A DNA stretch of 9,573 nt from JBOGJG01 sp050747825 (GTDB lineage Bacteria; Acidobacteriota; UBA6911; RPQK01; JBOGJG01), in NCBI GenBank assembly GCA_050747825.1, contig JBOGJG010000296.1:1-9573 (forward strand), read 5' to 3'. The translations under genes and the position numbers were made by a program. The notes beneath the pieces were generated by a model, which was given only the letters and a program-made list of their open reading frames with translations, was not told the origin of the DNA and made no database searches. This document shows positions 1 through 6,195 of this stretch, piece by piece. Position 1 is the first letter of the stretch; each line of letters opens with the position of its first letter.

Positions 1-33
1 CGTTTCACACTTTCCCACAGGTCCTACTACGAC

Positions 34-68
34 GACGACTCTCATGGGGAGAATCGTCCTAATTTTTT
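34..68 (+). terminator. Intrinsic terminator of an unseen upstream gene
   Basis: Positions 34-43 (GACGACTCTC) pair with 49-58 (GAGAATCGTC) in a 10-base stem with one C-A mismatch. The loop is ATGGG and a run of six T lies at 63-68, four bases after the stem. This is the shape of a rho-independent terminator read on the plus strand, so a plus-strand gene probably ends just left of the window or in its first bases. No coding frame in 1-33 is long enough to identify that gene. Confidence 0.55.
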
Positions 69-141
69 AACTCAGACCGGACAGATCACTTGCTACAAAA
101 ACCGGTCATTTTAATTTGCTGTTGACAGTACTTTTTTTCCC

Positions 142-171
142 TTGTCAAAGAGGCCGAGCCGGTGCTAGGCT
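142..171 (+). promoter_or_regulatory. Weak promoter candidate for the hfq-pdxA block
   Basis: TTGTCA at 142-147 (5 of 6 to the sigma-70 -35 consensus) is followed after 18 bases by TAGGCT at 166-171. TG at 163-164 forms an extended -10 (TGCTAGGCT). A perfect TTGACA also lies at 122-127 but has no convincing -10 at 16-18 bases. A second AT-rich -10-like stretch is at 208-213 (TATATC). The block must start somewhere after the terminator at 34-68, so a promoter in this stretch is expected, but the exact site is a guess. Confidence 0.25.
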
Positions 172-250
172 ATGCCTTACACGATTACGCCCTTTGTACC
201 CCAGACATATATCGTTTTTTGTCTAGTTGCAGTTTCAGGCGTATTCAAAC

Positions 251-272
251 CACCGGGGCTAGCTTCCTGGTG
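251..272 (+). promoter_or_regulatory. Hairpin next to the hfq-like start
   Basis: Positions 251-257 (CACCGGG) pair with 266-272 (CCTGGTG): five G-C pairs, one A-T and one G-T wobble, around an 8-base loop. The hairpin ends two bases before the GTG at 275. It covers the place where a ribosome binding site for that start would lie. If translation starts at ATG 305 instead, it sits in the leader. A control role is inference; hairpins of this size also arise by chance. Confidence 0.3.
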
Positions 273-274
273 AG

Positions 275-655
275 GTGGATTTAAATAACGAGGTAAACGA
301 GGCTATGGTAAACCGGAAATTGATTCGTCCATCTCTAACTGATCTCAGGGAAAGGGGTTCTTCGAGCTATGCGGGCGTTCAGCGAAAGCGAGTCCCTCCG
401 GAGCAAACGAGCGCAGAGCAATATTACTACCTGAAGCAAATGTCGAATAAGACCCCGATGGTCGTTAAGCTGATCGACGGGGAGGAAATTCATGGTGTCA
501 TCGAGTGGTATGACAAGACTTGCATCAAAGTGAATCGGGAGACGGAACCTAATCTGCTGGTCCCGAAGCACATGATCAAATACATCTATAAAGAGAACGA
601 GATCAAAGGCACTGACGAGGACATCTTTCCGGCAGAGGAAGATGAGGAGATCTAG
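275..655 (+). CDS. hfq: Hfq-like RNA chaperone (Sm fold), atypical
   Basis: Residues 48-107 align by eye with the E. coli Hfq core without a gap up to the last loop. NKTPMVVKLIDG matches the first strands, the Sm1 glycines are G69 and G74, EWYD (77-80) matches ESFD, and PKH (97-99) stands where Hfq has YKH. Hfq forms a ring hexamer that binds small RNAs and mRNAs; that role here is inferred from the fold. Oddities: a basic extension of nearly 50 residues precedes the core, the tail (residues 112-126) is strongly acidic, and several RNA-contact positions differ. Start choice is open. GTG 275 gives 126 residues but has a poor Shine-Dalgarno. ATG 305 (MVNRKLIRPS, 116 residues) has GAGGT ten bases upstream and may be the true start. 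pdxA follows after 33 bases. Family assignment is fairly sure; function is less so. Confidence 0.75.
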   Translation: MDLNNEVNEAMVNRKLIRPSLTDLRERGSSSYAGVQRKRVPPEQTSAEQYYYLKQMSNKTPMVVKLIDGEEIHGVIEWYDKTCIKVNRETEPNLLVPKHMIKYIYKENEIKGTDEDIFPAEEDEEI

Positions 656-688
656 CGCGACCGACGGGAAAGACCCGTTGCGGCGCGC

Positions 689-1648
689 ATGACGCAACGC
701 GTCGTGTTTTCGATGGGGGATCCGCACGGAATCGGCCCGGAGGTTCTGCTCAAGGCGCTGCAGGAGTGTATCTCCACTCAGTCGCTAGATCCTGTCATTT
801 TTGGAGACCCGGAATACTTGCAGCAATTGTGCAGCGACCTCGGATTGTCGCTGCAGCTTGACCGCCTCGAAGTGATCTCAACCGGCTGGGCAGCCTATCC
901 TCCAGCCTGGGGCAGGGAGCAACGCCAAGCCGGTGAATTTGCCGTCAACTCTCTGCTGAACGCAATCGCCTACTGCCGCGATGAAGGATTACCGCTCCTG
1001 GTTACGCCGCCGATCCACAAACATGCGAGCCGGCTGGCGGGATTCGCTTTCCCCGGACAGACCGAGTGTGTGGCCTCTTTTTTTCCCGATGCTGAGCCGG
1101 CAATGACCTTCTTTTCCGATCGGCTCCACGTGCTGCTGATCACGGCGCATATTCCCTTGAGCCAAGTGCCGGAGAGATTGACCGTAGGGGAAGTGGTGCG
1201 CAAGACGCGCCTGTTCTACCAGGCTCTGCGAGCCCTGGGGATTTCCAGGCCGAAATTGGCCTTGTGCGGGCTAAATCCTCACGCCTCTGAGGAAGGAATG
1301 TTTGGCCAGGAGGAGGAAACGATTCTGGCGCCCGCCGTGGAAAAGCTCAGGCGGGAACTGGGGACGGAAGCCGTTTCAGATCCTTTTCCACCGGATACCC
1401 TTTTCGGCCGGGCGCTGAACGGGGAGTTTGACGGGGTGATCGCACTCTATCATGACCAGGGATTGATTCCTTTGAAGCTCGTGGCGTTCGATTCGGCCGT
1501 CAACGTCACGTTGGGTTTGCCGATCATCCGAACCTCGCCCGATCATGGAACGGCTTTTGATATTGCCGGCCAGGGCAAGGCGGATCCTGGCAGCATGATA
1601 GCGGCTATTCGGTGGGGCGTGAGACTCGCGAGTGCCGCTGACCGCTGA
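689..1648 (+). CDS. pdxA: 4-hydroxythreonine-4-phosphate dehydrogenase PdxA
   Basis: PdxA oxidises 4-phosphohydroxy-L-threonine with NAD(P)+; after decarboxylation the product is condensed by PdxJ with deoxyxylulose phosphate to pyridoxine 5'-phosphate in the cytoplasm. The 319 residues fit the family (about 320-335). Visible motifs are GDPHGIGPE (10-18), TPPIHK (106-111), GLNPHASEEG (194-203), DPFPPDTLF (231-239), YHDQG (254-258), VNVTLGLP (271-278) and TSPDHGTAFDIAG (282-294). The three metal-binding histidines known from E. coli (166, 211, 266) correspond to H154, H198 and H255. The E. coli substrate pair H136-T137 corresponds to Q124-T125 (FPGQTE), so the histidine is replaced. The ATG at 689 is 33 bases after the Hfq-like stop and lacks a clear Shine-Dalgarno, so translation may depend on the upstream gene. 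No pdxJ is seen nearby. Confidence 0.93.
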   Translation: MTQRVVFSMGDPHGIGPEVLLKALQECISTQSLDPVIFGDPEYLQQLCSDLGLSLQLDRLEVISTGWAAYPPAWGREQRQAGEFAVNSLLNAIAYCRDEGLPLLVTPPIHKHASRLAGFAFPGQTECVASFFPDAEPAMTFFSDRLHVLLITAHIPLSQVPERLTVGEVVRKTRLFYQALRALGISRPKLALCGLNPHASEEGMFGQEEETILAPAVEKLRRELGTEAVSDPFPPDTLFGRALNGEFDGVIALYHDQGLIPLKLVAFDSAVNVTLGLPIIRTSPDHGTAFDIAGQGKADPGSMIAAIRWGVRLASAADR

Positions 1649-1660
1649 CCGGCAGTCAGC
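1644..1660 (+). other. Stem-loop across the pdxA stop codon
   Basis: GCTGAC (1644-1649) and GTCAGC (1655-1660) form a perfect 6-base stem with loop CGGCA. The left arm contains the pdxA TGA. No T-run follows directly (the first is near 1687-1691), so it is not a convincing terminator. It might affect mRNA processing or read-through between pdxA and the membrane-protein gene, or mean nothing. Confidence 0.3.
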
Positions 1661-1691
1661 TCTGACAAGGGAACTCGTTCGCCCTGTTTTT

Positions 1692-1711
1692 CGTATTCGT
1701 ATTGTCGTATT
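1692..1711 (+). repeat. Three short CGTATT repeats
   Basis: CGTATT occurs at 1692-1697, 1698-1703 and 1706-1711, directly before the membrane-protein gene. The copies are short, and no protein-binding motif is recognised. It may be a local slippage product or a small operator. Confidence 0.3.
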
Positions 1712-1719
1712 GGAAAGGT

Positions 1720-2355
1720 ATGAGCAACACAGTGGAGATAGCGGACTCCGTCGGCCCTTTTCGGGTGCGTATCGGATATTGGATGAACACGGGATGGGAG
1801 TGGTTCCTGAAGGACATTGGAATGCACCTCCTGATCGGACTCATTGCTGCGATTTTTCTGCACGTCGGCACTATTTTTCTGATGGGTCCAGTTTACGCGG
1901 GCATGGCCGTGGCCGGGCTGCGCATGGCTCGATCACAGCGCACCGAAGTCCAAGACTTCCTGGACGGGTTCCGCTACTTCCTGGCGGCTTTCCTGAGTTC
2001 TCTTTTGATTTTCGTTTTCGTGGTGGTGGGCCTGATTTTTCTGATTGTCCCCGGGCTGGTGATCACCGCCATGTACCTCTTTACCTTCCACTTTATCGTG
2101 GATCGCCATCAGGACTTCTGGCAGGCCATGGAGTCGAGCCGCAAAGTAGTGTCCAGAGACTATTTTGGTTTCACGCTCTTTGTGGTGCTTCTTGGGATCA
2201 TTAACGCTTTAGGTCTGGCTTTCTTTTGGGTCGGCATTTTACTGACGCTGCCGGTGAGCTATCTGGCTACTACGGCTGCTTATCTGGATGTTCTTGGAAC
2301 TGAACCGGCTCTACTGTCCGACAGCCCCCCACCGCCACCCGTGCATATTGAGTAG
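1720..2355 (+). CDS. Multi-pass membrane protein of unknown function
   Basis: I do not recognise a named gene. The 211-residue product has hydrophobic segments near residues 36-57, 86-109, 110-127, 150-169 and 170-190, so about four or five membrane passes. A charged linker lies around 69-83 (GLRMARSQRTEVQDF), and a proline-rich tail (SPPPPPVH) ends the protein. A VPG turn near 110-112 and the loop DRHQDFWQAMESSRKVV (128-144) recall bacterial inner-membrane families of the DUF975 or BPSS1780 kind, where a similar FWQALKES-type loop occurs. That resemblance is from memory and weak. Start: ATG 1720 is chosen because GGAAAGG lies just before it; an in-frame TTG at 1702 would add six residues. 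It follows pdxA after 71 bases and its stop is 11 bases before the convergent terminator. It may share the hfq-pdxA transcript. Confidence 0.8.
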   Translation: MSNTVEIADSVGPFRVRIGYWMNTGWEWFLKDIGMHLLIGLIAAIFLHVGTIFLMGPVYAGMAVAGLRMARSQRTEVQDFLDGFRYFLAAFLSSLLIFVFVVVGLIFLIVPGLVITAMYLFTFHFIVDRHQDFWQAMESSRKVVSRDYFGFTLFVVLLGIINALGLAFFWVGILLTLPVSYLATTAAYLDVLGTEPALLSDSPPPPPVHIE

Positions 2356-2366
2356 AATGGGTCGGA

Positions 2367-2389
2367 AAAAAGGGGACGGTCACCTTTTT
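2367..2389. terminator. Bidirectional terminator between convergent genes
   Basis: AAAAAGGGGAC (2367-2377) and GTCACCTTTTT (2379-2389) form an inverted repeat around one central base, with a single G-A mismatch. On either strand the RNA has an A-tract, a GC-rich stem and a U-tract, the classic form of a shared intrinsic terminator. It sits in the 36-base gap between the stop of the plus-strand membrane gene (2355) and the stop of pepA (2392), exactly where one is needed. The core resembles a dispersed intergenic repeat (AAAAAGGGGACAGTCACC type) that I recall from several environmental bacteria; not checked. Confidence 0.65.
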
Positions 2390-2391
2390 CC

Positions 2392-3867
2392 CTACGTGGA
2401 GACCATCTCTACCAGGGTGCGGACGCCAAATCCAGTAGGACCCTTGGGCTCCTGCCCTTCCTTAAAGAGGTCCACTCCGGCCATGTCGATATGGCACCAG
2501 GGCAGGTCGCCTACGAACTCCTCTAGAAATTTGGCCGCAGTGATGGCTCCGCCCCAGCGGGTGCCCACATTTTTGAGATCGGCGATATCGCTGTCCAGTT
2601 CCTTGCGGTACTCGTCATCCAGCGGCAGCCTCCACAGTTTTTCCCCCGACCGCTCGGCTGCCTGAAGAAGCCTCTCACAAAGCTCGTCATTGTTGCTGAA
2701 CAGCCCTGCCCGGATATGTCCCAGGGCTACTATGCAGGCTCCGGTCAGGGTTGCCAGGTCAATGACGAATTCTGGGCTGAAATCGCGAGCATAGTGCAGG
2801 GCGTCGGCCACGATCAGCCGGCCTTCGGCGTCAGTATTAATGACTTCGACCGTCTTTCCGCTCATGGTCCGGATCACGTCTCCGGGTCTCTGAGCGCGTC
2901 CGCTGGGCAGATTTTCAACTGCGGGGATCAGCCCAATCACGTTTTTCTTGATCTGAAGCTCTGCAATGGCCTGCATAGCCGCCAGAACAGCGCAGCCACC
3001 GGCTTTATCGGACTTCATTTCTTCCATGGACTGAGCCGGCTTCAAGGACAGGCCGCCGCTGTCAAAAGTAACTCCTTTCCCGATAAAGACGACGGGACTG
3101 GCCTCACTTCTGGGATCTCCGAAATGTTTGAGGACGATGAATCGTGCAGGCTCGTCGCTTCCCTGCGCAACCGCCAGGATGGCGTTCATGCCCCTCTTTT
3201 CCATTTCCGGCTGACCCAGGACCTCGACTTCGAGTCCATAGCGCTCCGCGATCTCACGGGCCTTTTCGGCCAAAAATGGAGGATTGACGCGGTTTCCCGG
3301 CTCGTTAATGAGAGAGCGGGCAAGATTGGTGGCTTCTCCCAGGATCTGGCCGCGCTTCATGGATTCTTCAACCTTGAGGCGGTCCAGGGGCTCTCCGGAT
3401 GCCAGCAGCACCTCTTCCAGATGGGTCTTGCTTTTGCCTTCAGTCTTGTATCCGTCCGGGTCAAACGTCGCCAGCACGAGACCCTCGACGGCAGACTGGG
3501 CGGCCCGCTCCGGAGACACTTCGCTGCGGCGGTAAAAGGCGACTCTTTTCATATTGTAGTTCTTGATTTTCCTCATCGCCTGAAAGGTCGTCCTGCGGAT
3601 AGTGTCGGTTTTGTAATCCGCCCGCTTGCCGGCGCCCAGCAATACCAGGCGCCCCGCCTTCAAATGAGCAGGCCGGTAAATTACCGTGGACTGTCCTGCT
3701 TTCCCTTTCCATTCCTCAGTAGCCTTCATTTCCTGAAGCAGGCCTTCCAATTTACGATTCAGTTCGGCCGGCAATCCTTCCTCTAAATTTTCATCTTCAA
3801 AAAGAGGAATGATCAGCACATCGCTTTCGATGGCATCCCAATTGGAATGAACGAGCTCTGTCTTCAT
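2392..3867 (-). CDS. pepA: Leucyl aminopeptidase PepA (M17 family)
   Basis: PepA is a cytosolic hexameric metallopeptidase that removes N-terminal residues from peptides made by protein breakdown. The 491 residues fit the family (about 480-505). The C-terminal catalytic domain begins near residue 175. The M17 signature NTDAEGRL is at 344-351. By comparison with E. coli PepA, metal ligands are K264, D269, D287, D346 and E348, and catalytic residues are K276 and R350, all present. The variable N-terminal domain (1-160) carries the short motif VLLGAGK (75-81). Start: the ATG overlaps the smpB stop as TAATG, with GGAG (3877-3874) six bases upstream, so it should be translated by coupled re-initiation. 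It is the last gene of the operon, before the convergent terminator. Some PepA proteins also bind DNA (E. coli XerA role, carAB control); nothing here shows whether this one does. Confidence 0.96.
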   Translation of the reverse strand: MKTELVHSNWDAIESDVLIIPLFEDENLEEGLPAELNRKLEGLLQEMKATEEWKGKAGQSTVIYRPAHLKAGRLVLLGAGKRADYKTDTIRRTTFQAMRKIKNYNMKRVAFYRRSEVSPERAAQSAVEGLVLATFDPDGYKTEGKSKTHLEEVLLASGEPLDRLKVEESMKRGQILGEATNLARSLINEPGNRVNPPFLAEKAREIAERYGLEVEVLGQPEMEKRGMNAILAVAQGSDEPARFIVLKHFGDPRSEASPVVFIGKGVTFDSGGLSLKPAQSMEEMKSDKAGGCAVLAAMQAIAELQIKKNVIGLIPAVENLPSGRAQRPGDVIRTMSGKTVEVINTDAEGRLIVADALHYARDFSPEFVIDLATLTGACIVALGHIRAGLFSNNDELCERLLQAAERSGEKLWRLPLDDEYRKELDSDIADLKNVGTRWGGAITAAKFLEEFVGDLPWCHIDMAGVDLFKEGQEPKGPTGFGVRTLVEMVST

Positions 3868-4319
3868 TATCGTCTCCGTTTTAACTCCGTTTGTACTTCT
3901 CGTTCAACCGTCTTTCTTCGGGCGGTCTCACGCTTGTCATAAAGCTGCTTTCCACGCGCCAGTGCGATTTCCACCTTCACCTTTCCATCCTTCAGATAAA
4001 ATCGCAGCGGAACGATCGTCAGTCCCTTCTGGACCGTACTTCCGATGAGCTTGTTGATTTGCCGGCGATGCAGGAGCAGCTTTCTGGAACGTAACGGATC
4101 ATGATTTTCGATATTCCCATGCGAGTAGGGGCTGATGTGGCAGTTTTCGAGCCAAATCTCGCCATTCTGCACGCGCGCATAGCTGTCTTTTAAATTGACT
4201 CGCCCTTCCCGAATGGCCTTAACCTCAGTTCCCTGCAGGACTATACCCGATTCATAGGCATCCAGGATCTCGTATTCATGAAAGGCCTTCTTATTTTTGA
4301 CAAGGAGTTGTTCAGACAC
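3867..4319 (-). CDS. smpB: SsrA-binding protein SmpB
   Basis: SmpB binds tmRNA and brings it to ribosomes stalled on broken mRNA, so that the nascent chain is tagged for degradation. The 150 residues match the family (about 150-160). Characteristic stretches are GTEVKAIREGRVNLKDSYA (30-48), HISPY (61-65), HDPLRSRKLLLH (73-84) and ARGKQLYDKRE (121-131). The lysine/arginine-rich C-terminal tail (132-150) is the part that enters the mRNA channel as a helix. The start is GTG at 4319; it overlaps the end of rmlD by 8 bases, with only a weak purine stretch (AAAGAAG) upstream, which points to translational coupling. It is linked to pepA by a 1-base TAATG overlap. The tmRNA gene ssrA, often close to smpB, is not visible in this window. 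Identity is very sure. Confidence 0.97.
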   Translation of the reverse strand: MSEQLLVKNKKAFHEYEILDAYESGIVLQGTEVKAIREGRVNLKDSYARVQNGEIWLENCHISPYSHGNIENHDPLRSRKLLLHRRQINKLIGSTVQKGLTIVPLRFYLKDGKVKVEIALARGKQLYDKRETARRKTVEREVQTELKRRR

Positions 4320-5157
4320 GTGGCTGCTTCTTTAGAAATTGCTCAAGTGCCGACTGCCAGGGCCTCAGCAGGGAAATTCCTTCGACCTTGAGAAGATGAT
4401 TATCGAGCACGGAATAGGCTGGTCGAGGCGCCGGAACTTTCAATTCTACACTGCTCATGCGGCTGATCGGCACATTCAGATTCCGCAGAGAAATAATCTC
4501 CCGGGCAAATTCATACCAGGTACAATCCCCCGAATTGGTGACGTGGTAGGTTCCCAGGCTCCCGTTTTCCACCAGCACAAGGGTCAATTCCGCGAGGTCG
4601 GGTGTATAGGTAGGGCAGCCCCGCTGGTCATCTAGTACGGAGAGCCGGCCGGTTGCCTGAGCGCGTTGCTGTATCTTATCCACAAAGTGAGATCCATTGG
4701 GTCCGAAGAGCCAGCTCGTTCGGACGATTAGATGTCGCGGACAAAGCTCACGCGCAAAGAGTTCTCCCGCCAGCTTGGAACGACCGTACTCGCTGAGCGG
4801 GTTAACCGGATCGCGCTCCCGGTAGGGACGATTCTGGCGGCCGTCGAACACGTAATCGCTGCTGTAATAACAGATGGAACTGCCTTGTCGGCAAGCCGCC
4901 GCCGCCAGGTTCCGTGTGCCCAGGGCGTTTACCCGATGGGCCTCGACCGACTCCGACTCCGCATCGTCCACGCGTGTGAAGGCGGCGGCATGCAGAATCC
5001 AGTCGGGCTTAAGCTCGCCGACAACCTGCCGGGTCTGGGCAATGGAAGTGACATCCAGGTCCTGTCGCCCTAACGCATGGACCTCGTGTCTGGTCTCAAA
5101 GGCCTGACGCAGCGCATGCCCCAGCATACCCGAAGCGCCCGTGATTGCTATCCGCAT
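4312..5157 (-). CDS. rmlD: dTDP-4-dehydrorhamnose reductase RmlD
   Basis: RmlD carries out the last step of dTDP-L-rhamnose synthesis, NAD(P)H reduction of dTDP-4-dehydro-L-rhamnose. The 281 residues fit the family (about 280-300). The Rossmann nucleotide-binding motif is GASGMLG (7-13). The active-site region reads SSDYVFDG (99-106), where the usual first position is T in STDYVFDG, and the YxxxK pair is Y124/K128 in YGRSKLAGE. RTSWLFG (146-152), GCPTYTPDLA (180-189) and RPAYSVLDN (245-253) are further family landmarks. It starts at ATG 5157, six bases after the rmlB stop, and its end overlaps smpB by 8 bases. The substrate needs RmlC epimerisation first, and no rmlC lies in this window. Identity is sure from both motifs and neighbours. 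Confidence 0.95.
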   Translation of the reverse strand: MRIAITGASGMLGHALRQAFETRHEVHALGRQDLDVTSIAQTRQVVGELKPDWILHAAAFTRVDDAESESVEAHRVNALGTRNLAAAACRQGSSICYYSSDYVFDGRQNRPYRERDPVNPLSEYGRSKLAGELFARELCPRHLIVRTSWLFGPNGSHFVDKIQQRAQATGRLSVLDDQRGCPTYTPDLAELTLVLVENGSLGTYHVTNSGDCTWYEFAREIISLRNLNVPISRMSSVELKVPAPRPAYSVLDNHLLKVEGISLLRPWQSALEQFLKKQPRV

Positions 5158-5163
5158 ACCAGA

Positions 5164-6195
5164 CTACAGTTCCGATAACATCCTTCTTCGATCTTCATAC
5201 ATCTCCCGATAAAAGTCCAAGTAGGCGCCGCTGCGAACACGCTTGACCCAGTCCGGGTTTTGCCGGTACCAGCGAATGGTTTCGGCCAGTCCATCCTCAA
5301 ATGAGATCTGCGGTGACCAGTTCAACTCCCGGCCAATACGGCTGGCGTCGATGGCGTAGCGACGGTCATGCCCTGGACGATCATCGACAAACTGAATCAG
5401 TTCACGGGATTTGCCCAGAATGTCCAGGATGCGATGAACTACATCGAGGTTTCTCTTTTCCTGATTGCCGCCGATGTTATAGGTTTGTCCGGGACGACCA
5501 TCGAAGACCACGCGCTCGACAGCCCGGCAGTGGTCCTTCACGTGAATCCAATCCCGAGTGTACAGCCCGTCTCCATAGACCGGCAGAGACATGTCCTCGA
5601 GGGCATTCAGGGTCATGAGAGGGATCAGCTTCTCTGGAAACTGAAAGGGTCCATAGTTATTGCTGCAGCGAGTGACATTCACATGTATGCCGTAAGTGTG
5701 ATGATAGGCCTGCACCATTAGATCGGCGCCAGCCTTGCTGGCGGCATAAGGACTATTTGGAGCCAGCGGACTTTGCTCGCTGAATTTGCCCGTCGGTCCC
5801 AGGGAGCCGTACACCTCGTCGGTCGATATCTGAACAAAACGGCCGATTTTCTTCCGGCGAGCGGCCTCCAACAGGATCTGGGTTCCCTGGAGATTGGTCC
5901 GAACAAAAGCAGAGGAATCGACAATGCTCCTATCCACGTGGGTTTCAGCCGCGAAATTGACGATGATGTCGATTTGATGGCTATTCAGACAGGCTTCGAC
6001 ATCTCGGCTTTCGGCGATGTCCCCATGCAAAAAGGTATAGCGAGAGTCCCGAAAAACATCAGCCAGATTGTCCAGATTGCCCGCATAGCTCAGCAAGTCC
6101 AGGTTGACGACCTGGACATCGCCTCTTTCCTTCAGGATATGCTGTATAAAGTTGGAGCCTATGAAACCCGCCCCACCTGTGATCAGAAGCTTCAT
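5164..6195 (-). CDS. rmlB: dTDP-glucose 4,6-dehydratase RmlB
   Basis: RmlB converts dTDP-D-glucose to dTDP-4-dehydro-6-deoxy-D-glucose using tightly bound NAD+, the second step towards dTDP-L-rhamnose. The 343 residues match the family. GGAGFIG (7-13) binds NAD. The dehydratase triad T125-D126-E127 sits in STDEVYG (124-130), and the catalytic pair is Y150/K154 in YAASKAGAD. RCSNNYGPFQFPEKLIP (176-192) and DRPGHDRRYAID (272-283) are hallmark stretches for RmlB rather than other sugar dehydratases or epimerases. The ATG overlaps the rmlA stop as ATGA, with an AGGAAAGGA ribosome binding site about nine bases upstream, one of the stronger ones in this operon. Nothing looks truncated. The same intermediate feeds other deoxysugars, but rmlD next door points to rhamnose. 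Confidence 0.96.
   Translation of the reverse strand: MKLLITGGAGFIGSNFIQHILKERGDVQVVNLDLLSYAGNLDNLADVFRDSRYTFLHGDIAESRDVEACLNSHQIDIIVNFAAETHVDRSIVDSSAFVRTNLQGTQILLEAARRKKIGRFVQISTDEVYGSLGPTGKFSEQSPLAPNSPYAASKAGADLMVQAYHHTYGIHVNVTRCSNNYGPFQFPEKLIPLMTLNALEDMSLPVYGDGLYTRDWIHVKDHCRAVERVVFDGRPGQTYNIGGNQEKRNLDVVHRILDILGKSRELIQFVDDRPGHDRRYAIDASRIGRELNWSPQISFEDGLAETIRWYRQNPDWVKRVRSGAYLDFYREMYEDRRRMLSEL

Noticed and set aside
1..45. Minus-strand start MRVVVVVGPVGKCET running off the left edge
   Set aside because: It looks a little like the first strand and loop of a P-loop protein, but the Walker A spacing is wrong, only 15 codons are visible, and a plus-strand terminator overlaps its start. Too little to annotate.
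75..107. GACCGG...CCGGTC inverted repeat followed by an AT-rich stretch
   Set aside because: The stem is only six pairs with a 21-base loop and the downstream T-run is broken; weaker than the terminator at 34-68 and probably chance.
1..114. Plus-strand open frame ending in TAA at 112-114
   Set aside because: It would run through the terminator at 34-68, and its residues (YYDDD, Asn-rich) show no family. More likely non-coding.
1632..2204. A 190-residue plus-strand frame overlapping pdxA and the membrane-protein gene
   Set aside because: Its product is histidine/arginine/glycine-rich and shows no domain, whereas the other frame over the same bases gives clear membrane segments.
2716..3786. 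A 356-residue open frame on the plus strand
   Set aside because: It lies wholly opposite pepA, whose catalytic residues are intact. The antisense product has no recognisable domain and its frame looks like a by-product of pepA codon use.
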